This document shows, piece by piece, positions 1 to 5,434 of a stretch of 5,543 bases of DNA. The notes under the pieces are model-generated. The model made no database searches. It saw nothing but the letters and a program-made list of their open reading frames with translations, and was not told where the DNA came from. The position numbers and the translations under genes were made by a program. Source of the stretch: Treponema sp. UBA4326 (GTDB lineage: Bacteria; Spirochaetota; Spirochaetia; Treponematales; Treponemataceae); assembly GCA_002393835.1 (NCBI GenBank), contig DGTW01000307.1:1-5543 (forward strand), read 5' to 3'. Position 1 is the first letter of the stretch, and each line of letters begins with the position of its first letter.

Positions 1-792
1 CTCCTGCTTCAGATGCATGGCCTTTATATTCTCATAGACCCGGTTTTCTCAGAAATGATATCTCCTGTCAGCTGGATTGGCAGCAAAAGATTCTCAAAGC
101 CGCCAGTCACGGTCGCAGACTTGCCGGAAATAGATATTCTCATTCAGTCCCACGACCATTATGACCACTTGGATTATAATGTCATTTGCGAAATCGACAA
201 AAAAGTAAAAAGGTATCTTGTGCCCCTTGGTGTCGAAAAGCATTTGGAACGCTGGGGAGTAAATTCTTCAAAAATCACAAACATGGCCTGGTGGGAAGAG
301 CTGAATGTTGACGGCCTTACCATCGCATGTACGCCGGCCCAGCATTTTTCAGGCAGGCATCTTACGGACAACATGGCTACCCTTTGGTGCAGCTGGGTTT
401 TTAGGGACGAGCACAGGCAGATTTTTGAGAGCGGGGACTCAGGCTACGGCTCCCACTGGCAGAAAATCCATGAAAAATACGGCGACTTTGATTTCGTTAT
501 GATGGAATGTGGCCAGTATGATGTTCAATGGCCTAAAGTTCACTCTTTCCCAGAGCAGTCCATGGAGGCAGTCAAAATTCTTGGGGCAAAAGTGGCTATG
601 CCGATTCACTGGGGGGCAATAATCCTTTCCCGCCATGGCTGGGATGACAGCGTAGAGCGTTTTTTGCAAGCTGGCGAAAAAGAAAATGTCCTCGTCATTA
701 CGCCCTATATCGGACAGACTGCAAAAATTGAGACTCCGGCTCTCTTCACCGAAAGATGGTGGCGAAGGACTGCCCTGAGCCTCTTACGCTGA
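1..792 (+). CDS. MBL-fold metal-dependent hydrolase, NAPE-PLD/RomA-like (5' partial)
   Basis: Probable zinc-dependent hydrolase of the metallo-beta-lactamase fold, in the COG2220/NAPE-PLD-like group; the substrate is unknown. The reading frame is open from the first base (codons for LLLQ precede the ATG at 13). Family members have about 60-100 residues before this point and a DPVFSE-type strand just after it, so the ATG at 13 is internal and the real start lies outside the window. Counting from that ATG, the full metal-ligand set is visible: H47-x-H49-x-D51-H52 (bases 151-168), H111 in TPAQHFSGR, D142 in ESGDSG, and H199 in PIHW. The SPVSWIG and LWCSWVF segments are also typical of this group. 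No signal peptide can be judged because the N-terminus is missing. The gene ends 11 bp from the convergent gene on the other strand, so it is the last gene of its transcript. The family call is strong. Lipid, lactone or phosphodiester specificity cannot be read from the sequence. Confidence 0.9.
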   Translation, partial: LLLQMHGLYILIDPVFSEMISPVSWIGSKRFSKPPVTVADLPEIDILIQSHDHYDHLDYNVICEIDKKVKRYLVPLGVEKHLERWGVNSSKITNMAWWEELNVDGLTIACTPAQHFSGRHLTDNMATLWCSWVFRDEHRQIFESGDSGYGSHWQKIHEKYGDFDFVMMECGQYDVQWPKVHSFPEQSMEAVKILGAKVAMPIHWGAIILSRHGWDDSVERFLQAGEKENVLVITPYIGQTAKIETPALFTERWWRRTALSLLR

Positions 793-803
793 TAGAATTG
801 CCT

Positions 804-2099
804 TTATTTCCCAATCTGTTTTTTAAGTTCCATGGTCTGGTTTGTCTGCCTTAAAAGCCTCTGGGCAAGCATTTTGCTTAAGAATATGCCGTAGTGCGGG
901 TTTTTTCGAATCATAAGAAGGAAGTCTGCTTTTGGAATGCGGATTAGGCGGCAGTTTCCGACAGCAAGGATGGTCGCAGTGCGGCGGTCGTTCAAAAGAA
1001 AAGCCATTTCCCCGATGAAGAGGTCGTTAGGCGTGAGTACGGTTGCCAGCTTTTTGTTTGCGTAAACGGCAAAGCGGCCAGAGAGAATAAAGAAAAGGTC
1101 GTTGCTGTTTTCGCCTTCCCGGCAAACAACTTCCTTGTCCTTGTATTCGATTGTCTCAAACTGGCTCATTTTTCCAGGAACTGCAGAAGAAGTGTTCCTC
1201 AGATTTGCTATGGTGAATGTGACTTCATTTCCTTTTTCGTTGTAAGTAAGGGACTGAACCACGCTTTTGCTCAGAGAAATTCCCCGTCCGTGAAGCATGT
1301 CGTAATCGCCGCTGCTCTTTTCAAGGCTTGCCTTCCAGTCGAAGCCTTTTCCCTCGTCGGCAATGGTGAATTTTGATGAAGTTCGCCCGATGTTGTAAGT
1401 GATTTTTATCTTTCTTTTTGCGAACCTTGGATCCTGAGCCTTATGCTGAATTAGCTTTATCATGTTGCCGCCCTTGCTCAGCCAGTCAGTCTTTGTGTCG
1501 TAATCGATTTCCAGGTTTCCGTGCTCCAGGGCATTGGTGACAAGCTCGCTGAAAGTCATTTGAAGGCCAAAACGCTCATCGTCTGAAATGCGGTTGGTAT
1601 TGTAAAGATAGTTGACCAGAAAATTCGTGTAAAAGAGTGAGTCCATTGGATCATTTCCAAAGACAAAAGAGCCGACTTCTTCTCCTCCGATGATGTCCCT
1701 CATGCCTCGGTTAAAGAGAAAGCGCTGGTTCTGGTAGAGAATGCGGAGAATTCTGGTGAAGTGATTCTGAAAATCTCCGACCGTGTGAATGGCAAGAATG
1801 TTTGGGTTCTTTCGGTGCTCAAGCTCTACCATCTGGTTATGGCCGTTGACGACAGCGATTACGCCGCCGTAGTGAAGCCAGGTGTCGTCGGCTATGTTCT
1901 GGAGGATTTTGTCGCAGTCAATGCTTTCTGTCGTAAAATCGATGACTTTGATTTCAGGAAGTTCATAATCAATATAGCGGATAATTTCTTCTGTTTTGTC
2001 AAAAATATCAGTGGAAAAGAAGGAAGAAAACATTTCACACGCACTCTTTACGGTGCTGATAACATTTTTATTTGCAGATGCTGTCAATATTTTTCTCAT
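804..2099 (-). CDS. Signalling protein: receiver-like region + RsbW-type ATPase + cyclic-nucleotide-binding domain
   Basis: A 431-residue cytosolic protein with no membrane segment or signal peptide. Residues 1-125 alternate strand and helix like a response-regulator receiver. D54 (in KVIDF) sits where the phospho-acceptor would be, but the N-terminal acidic pair and the late conserved lysine are absent, so it is a degenerate receiver at best. Residues about 155-300 are a GHKL ATPase of the anti-sigma/RsbW kind: N-box with E185 and N189 (SELVTNALEHGN), G1 box D248-EGKGF, and G2 box H270-GRGIS. There is no DHp histidine domain, so it is not a classical sensor kinase. Residues 315-420 form a cNMP-binding beta-roll; its phosphate-binding cassette keeps G363-E364 and R373-T-A, so nucleotide binding is plausible. 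No DNA-binding helix-turn-helix follows, unlike CRP. No STAS anti-anti-sigma partner lies nearby. The output target is unknown; the domain calls are firm and the receiver call is tentative. The start ATG at 2099 has no Shine-Dalgarno but a TATACT box 7 nt upstream. Confidence 0.88.
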   Translation of the reverse strand: MRKILTASANKNVISTVKSACEMFSSFFSTDIFDKTEEIIRYIDYELPEIKVIDFTTESIDCDKILQNIADDTWLHYGGVIAVVNGHNQMVELEHRKNPNILAIHTVGDFQNHFTRILRILYQNQRFLFNRGMRDIIGGEEVGSFVFGNDPMDSLFYTNFLVNYLYNTNRISDDERFGLQMTFSELVTNALEHGNLEIDYDTKTDWLSKGGNMIKLIQHKAQDPRFAKRKIKITYNIGRTSSKFTIADEGKGFDWKASLEKSSGDYDMLHGRGISLSKSVVQSLTYNEKGNEVTFTIANLRNTSSAVPGKMSQFETIEYKDKEVVCREGENSNDLFFILSGRFAVYANKKLATVLTPNDLFIGEMAFLLNDRRTATILAVGNCRLIRIPKADFLLMIRKNPHYGIFLSKMLAQRLLRQTNQTMELKKQIGK

Positions 2100-2106
2100 G
2101 CTGGTA

Positions 2107-2135
2107 AGTATAGTGAATAAATGGCTTTTGCTGAA
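2107..2135 (-). promoter_or_regulatory. Predicted promoter of the receiver/ATPase/cNMP gene
   Basis: On the minus strand a TATACT -10 hexamer occupies 2112-2107. A poor -35 (TTCAGC, 2135-2130, about 3 of 6 matches) lies 17 nt further upstream. Seven bases separate the -10 from the ATG at 2099, so transcription would begin at or next to the start codon. No purine-rich ribosome site is present in between. The -10 is convincing; the -35 is weak, so the promoter may need an activator. Confidence 0.5.
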
Positions 2136-2226
2136 TAGGAATTGAAAAAAATAAAGGACGGAAAAATCAATTTTTGGCGAATCTATAAAAAAACAGTAAT
2201 TCTGGCTGAATATTTTCTTAAAAAAC

Positions 2227-2256
2227 TTGACTTTTATGCCCTTGATTGAACATAAT
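2227..2256 (+). promoter_or_regulatory. Predicted sigma-70-type promoter of the HD-hydrolase/kinase gene
   Basis: TTGACT at 2227-2232 (5 of 6 matches to the -35 consensus) is followed 18 nt later by CATAAT at 2251-2256 (5 of 6 matches to the -10). Only five bases (TAGTA) lie between the -10 and the ATG at 2262. The expected start of transcription, 6-8 nt after the -10, therefore falls on the start codon itself, predicting a leaderless mRNA. An A-rich tract (2219-2225) precedes the -35. This is the best promoter match in the window. Confidence 0.7.
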
Positions 2257-2261
2257 TAGTA

Positions 2262-3743
2262 ATGAATTTAATCGAAGAAGCAATCATTTATGCAACTGTA
2301 ATGCATCAGGGAATAGTCAGAAAATTCAAAAAAAATCCCTATATCCTTCATCCACTGGAAGTTGCCCAGATTTTATCAACAATGACTGATGACCAGGAAA
2401 TTATTTCGGCTGGAATACTCCATGATATAGTTGAGGACACTGACGGTACCCTGGCGGAAATCGAAAGGCGTTTTGGAAAAAGGGTTGCTTTTTTGGTTGA
2501 ATCAGAGTCAGAAAGTAAATATCCCAATCAGGAAAAACATTCCACCTGGAAATGGCGAAAGGAAGAGTCCCTTGCCGTGCTTAAAAATACCAATGATTTG
2601 GGAGTCAAAATGCTCTGGCTGGCTGACAAGCTCTCAAACATCAGGTCTCTGGCGAGAAATTATGCGGAAGAGGGAAATGAAATATGGCAGAGCCTTAATC
2701 AGCGGGATCCTGAAATGCAATGCTGGTATTACAGAACAGTTGCCGAAACGCTGGAGCTTTCACTCAACAAGACGGGAGCCTTCAAGGAATATATATACCT
2801 CATCAACTATATCTGGCCAGGCACATTTGATCCCAAAAAAAGCAGGTTCAGAAAATATCGTGAGGTTTCCGTCGAAGGCTCGACTTTGATTGGCCGGGGA
2901 GCAAAGGGAGATGTTTACCGCTACGACGAGGAGCTTGTAATAAAAGTCTACAACCACAAAAATACTTACGCTGATGTGGAGCGTGAAATTTTCCTGAGCC
3001 GACAGGCCTTCATTTTGGGAATTCCAACGGCAATATCTTTCGGCATTGTTTCTGTGGGAATTCAGTATGGAGCCATGTACGAGCTTGTTGATTCATTAAC
3101 CATTTCCTCATGTATCGCCCGAAATCCCTCTGGCGTTGACAAATATGCAAAAATCATGGCTGAGCTGGCTCATACGGTTCACGGAGTTAATGTCAGCGAA
3201 AACGATATTTTCCCGGACGGGCTGGAAAGAGTGCTGACATACATAAGAGAGGGAATAGGCCGGGAAGACGAAGGCCTTGCAAAAAAATGCCTGGCCCTCA
3301 TAGACAAACTGCCTAAAGCAAGCTCCCTGATTCACGGGGATTTTCATACAAACAATGTCTTCATACAAAGGGGAGAGCCGCTTCTGATTGATCTGGACAG
3401 AATCTCAAAGGCTGACCCCATCATCGAAATCAGCGATCTCTACTATTTTTATGTGGTTCTTGGCGAGGACGATCCCTCTGTCGTAGAGTCTTTCATGGGC
3501 TTTTCTTACAAAACTTCAAAGGAATTTTTCAAAGATTTTCTGAGGTATTACATACAGACTGAAGACCAGAAGAAGCTGGATGAAGTTATCGAAAAGGCCG
3601 ACATTATTTCTTGCACCAGAATGATTAAAAAACTCCGGGGTGAGGAAAAGGTGGCGGGGGCAAACTCAAAATTAATCAAAAAATATAAGGACAGGCTGGC
3701 TGCCCGGCTGGAGGAAGTTGATTCCCTGGGTATCTGCGGATAA
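2262..3743 (+). CDS. SpoT/MESH1-like HD hydrolase fused to an APH-like kinase domain
   Basis: A 493-residue soluble two-domain protein. Residues 1-185 resemble small alarmone hydrolases, which remove the 3'-pyrophosphate from (p)ppGpp using Mn2+. The visible set is R20-K21, PYILHP with H30, H54-D55, E58-D59 (HDIVEDTDGT) and D122...N126 (ADKLSN), so the hydrolase site looks complete. No synthetase, TGS or ACT domain is present. Residues about 205-460 resemble aminoglycoside/choline-type phosphotransferases: glycine loop G211-R-G-A-K-G, lysine K228 (VIKVY), E240/E242 in the following helix, catalytic H358-G-D360-x4-N365 and metal-binding D377 (LIDLDR). Both domains keep their catalytic residues, so both could be active. 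The kinase part resembles the Fibrobacter/spirochaete kinase group modelled as TIGR02172 (from memory). The start fits because the first residues align with the start of MESH1-like domains. The kinase substrate is unknown; alarmone hydrolysis is inferred from motifs. It is divergent from the cNMP/ATPase gene. Confidence 0.9.
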   Translation: MNLIEEAIIYATVMHQGIVRKFKKNPYILHPLEVAQILSTMTDDQEIISAGILHDIVEDTDGTLAEIERRFGKRVAFLVESESESKYPNQEKHSTWKWRKEESLAVLKNTNDLGVKMLWLADKLSNIRSLARNYAEEGNEIWQSLNQRDPEMQCWYYRTVAETLELSLNKTGAFKEYIYLINYIWPGTFDPKKSRFRKYREVSVEGSTLIGRGAKGDVYRYDEELVIKVYNHKNTYADVEREIFLSRQAFILGIPTAISFGIVSVGIQYGAMYELVDSLTISSCIARNPSGVDKYAKIMAELAHTVHGVNVSENDIFPDGLERVLTYIREGIGREDEGLAKKCLALIDKLPKASSLIHGDFHTNNVFIQRGEPLLIDLDRISKADPIIEISDLYYFYVVLGEDDPSVVESFMGFSYKTSKEFFKDFLRYYIQTEDQKKLDEVIEKADIISCTRMIKKLRGEEKVAGANSKLIKKYKDRLAARLEEVDSLGICG

Positions 3744-3763
3744 ATGTCTGAAAATCCTGCATA

Positions 3764-3792
3764 TTTTCATTTTGGGTAAAAAGTGCTATACT
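3764..3792 (+). promoter_or_regulatory. Predicted promoter of the spiro-SPASM gene
   Basis: TTTTCA at 3764-3769 (4 of 6) and TATACT at 3787-3792 (5 of 6) are separated by exactly 17 nt. Seven bases follow before the ATG at 3800, the same spacing and same hexamer as upstream of the gene at 2099 on the other strand. The predicted transcript starts at about 3799-3800, so the mRNA would be leaderless. Read-through from the upstream kinase gene, 56 bp away, is also possible, as no terminator hairpin is evident in the gap. Confidence 0.55.
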
Positions 3793-3799
3793 ATTGCTA

Positions 3800-5434
3800 A
3801 TGAAAAATTTAGTGGTTTTGTACGGGGGGGATTTGTCTTCCCACGCAATAAAAAAAGTTTTCGGCTCAGATTCAGCCTTTGAAAAAGTCTTGCGCTGGGC
3901 TGGCCATTACAGCGATAAAATCATTCTTTTCCTTAAAGAAGGCTCTTCCGTTAATGAGCAGCTTTCTTCAATAATATCTGCTTTTTCTTCAGTGGAAAAA
4001 ATTGATGTTGAAGTCGTCTCCCGAGCCTTCTGGTCAAAATCACTCTTCATTTCAGAAATCGCCTCACTGCTGAATAAACATAATGCCGAGAGCGCCATAC
4101 TTTCTTACGCTGACACTCCTTTCCTTAACGAAAAGCTCACCGCAGAGCTGATTGACATACACTCTAAATATGCGGCTGAATACACTTTCGCAGACGGCTT
4201 TCCATACGGCCTTACCCCAGAGCTTGTGGAAAAGGGAACGGCTTCGATTCTCTCAGAGCTGGTCAAGACAAGCTTAAAAGGCGAGGGGGAAAAGCCTGTT
4301 GACAGGGAAGCAATTTTCTCTTTGATTAAGGGTGACATCAATTCCTTCGAGATTGAGACCTTAATTTCAGACGAGGACTACCGCCTGCTTCGCTTCAATT
4401 TTGAGTCTTCAAGCAAGATAAATTTCCTTGCCTGCAAGAATCTTTACGAAGAGGCCGTCAAAGAAAAAATTGATTTTGCAGATCCCTATGCTCTTTCAAA
4501 CCTTGCCGCAAAAAGTCCTTCCGTAATGCAGACCCTTCCTGCCTTCTATAACATTCAGATTTCTTCAAAATACAATCACAAATATTGCTATTCCCTGGAC
4601 TCAATCGGAAAAAATCCGTCGGCAAAAGATTTTATGTCTTTCCCCGACTTCCAGAAAATAATGTCTCAAATCGCTAACTTCTCAGAAAATGCCGCCATAT
4701 CACTTTCAGCTTTCGGTGAGCCTCTTCTTCATCCTGAATTCCTTGACTTTGCCCTAGAGGTCATAAATCAGAATGACGAAAACCATAGGCTTTCCCTTCT
4801 TATAGAGACAGACGGCCTTTTGCTAACGGAGGATCTTGCCTCAAAAATTGCTGATGCCGCCGCGGCAAAAAATGCCGAGGTCAACTGGATTGTTTACATT
4901 GATGCAGTAGAAAAATCAATGTATGCCTCTCTTCATAATTGTTCCCCGGAGGATTTTGAAAAGGCTCTTTATTCAATACCCCTGCTGGAAAAATACTTCG
5001 AACACCATGTTTACCCCCAGTTCATGCGAATGAAAGCTAATGAGGCTCAGCTGGAGTCATTTTATCGCTTCTGGAAGGAAAAGGAGTCTCCGTCAAAAGG
5101 AGAGCTTATCATTCAGAAATACAATTCTGTCTGCTTCTCTCTCCCGGACCTAAAATCTGCCGATCTTTCGCCTGTTAACAGGCTGCCATGCTGGCATTTA
5201 AGACGTGACCTTACCATCCTTGCTGACGGCCAGGTTCCATTTTGCTTCCAGCTTGCCTTCAATAGCGATGCTGGCAATATCCTTACAGATGAAATCGAAA
5301 AAGTCTGGCTCAAATTCTCAGATGTCCTGAGAAATCACCTTGCTTGTCTTGACTCATTTAACCTTCCAGGGACAAGTCAAGCTGCCGATAATAAATGCGG
5401 AATCTGTGATGAATCCTATACCTTTAATTTTTAA
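3800..5434 (+). CDS. Spiro-SPASM protein: SpsF-like nucleotidyltransferase region + cysteine-less radical-SAM-like region + SPASM cluster domain
   Basis: A 544-residue cytosolic protein; function unknown. Residues 1-235 resemble SpsF/cytidylyltransferase GT-A folds: strand LVVLYGG at the start, D105-T-P (metal-binding aspartate position) and a later FPYGLTPEL segment. The usual SSRLPGK signature is altered to SSHAIKK. Residues about 248-440 resemble a radical-SAM barrel (QISSKYNHKYCY, then AFGEPLLHP with GEP at 306-308), but the CX3CX2C cysteines are replaced: Y258, Y262 and S265, with only C263 nearby. The canonical SAM-binding [4Fe-4S] cluster therefore seems impossible. Residues 464-536 form a SPASM-type site: C464-x12-G-x4-C482, the GNI turn, then C533-G-I-C536, enough for one auxiliary cluster; C516 is a spare. 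Such architecture is known as spiro-SPASM in spirochaetes. ATG 3800 is preferred over TTG 3794, since 3794 lies upstream of the predicted transcription start and no ribosome site favours it. The stop overlaps the next gene. Confidence 0.85.
   Translation: MKNLVVLYGGDLSSHAIKKVFGSDSAFEKVLRWAGHYSDKIILFLKEGSSVNEQLSSIISAFSSVEKIDVEVVSRAFWSKSLFISEIASLLNKHNAESAILSYADTPFLNEKLTAELIDIHSKYAAEYTFADGFPYGLTPELVEKGTASILSELVKTSLKGEGEKPVDREAIFSLIKGDINSFEIETLISDEDYRLLRFNFESSSKINFLACKNLYEEAVKEKIDFADPYALSNLAAKSPSVMQTLPAFYNIQISSKYNHKYCYSLDSIGKNPSAKDFMSFPDFQKIMSQIANFSENAAISLSAFGEPLLHPEFLDFALEVINQNDENHRLSLLIETDGLLLTEDLASKIADAAAAKNAEVNWIVYIDAVEKSMYASLHNCSPEDFEKALYSIPLLEKYFEHHVYPQFMRMKANEAQLESFYRFWKEKESPSKGELIIQKYNSVCFSLPDLKSADLSPVNRLPCWHLRRDLTILADGQVPFCFQLAFNSDAGNILTDEIEKVWLKFSDVLRNHLACLDSFNLPGTSQAADNKCGICDESYTFNF
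5342..5382 (+). repeat. Imperfect inverted repeat inside the spiro-SPASM 3' end
   Basis: GCTTGTCTTGAC (5342-5353) and GACAAGTCAAGC (5371-5382) are complementary at 10 of 12 positions (mismatches T-T and A-A). The stem can extend by one G-U and one C-G pair, leaving a loop of about 13 nt. It lies in the codons linking C516 to the final CxxC and about 27 nt before the start of the overlapping gene. No T-run follows, so it is not a typical intrinsic terminator. It may be chance. Confidence 0.35.

Noticed and set aside
13..15. ATG at 13 as the start of the MBL hydrolase
   Set aside because: The frame is open upstream and the family has an N-terminal strand region before this point; the residue is internal.
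819..824. Run of six T after the MBL gene as an intrinsic terminator
   Set aside because: No stem precedes it and it lies within the coding end of the opposing gene.
804..2099. CRP-type transcription factor or classical histidine kinase call
   Set aside because: No helix-turn-helix follows the cNMP domain and no DHp/H-box histidine domain precedes the ATPase.
1761..2120. 119-codon plus-strand frame opposite the signalling gene
   Set aside because: It is antisense to the N-terminal half of a gene with clear domain motifs, and its translation shows no recognisable domain or ribosome site.
2162..2175. AAAAAT-CA-ATTTTT palindrome in the divergent spacer
   Set aside because: Pure A/T arms in an A/T-rich spacer; expected by chance and not placed on either promoter, though an operator cannot be excluded.
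2130..2212. Direct repeat GCTGAATA at 2130-2137 and 2205-2212
   Set aside because: Eight bases, only two copies, 75 bp apart; not enough to call an operator pair.
2262..3743. Toxin-antitoxin interpretation of the hydrolase-kinase gene (HipA-like toxin or alarmone-type antitoxin)
   Set aside because: The kinase motifs fit the aminoglycoside-phosphotransferase type rather than HipA, and no small partner gene is adjacent.
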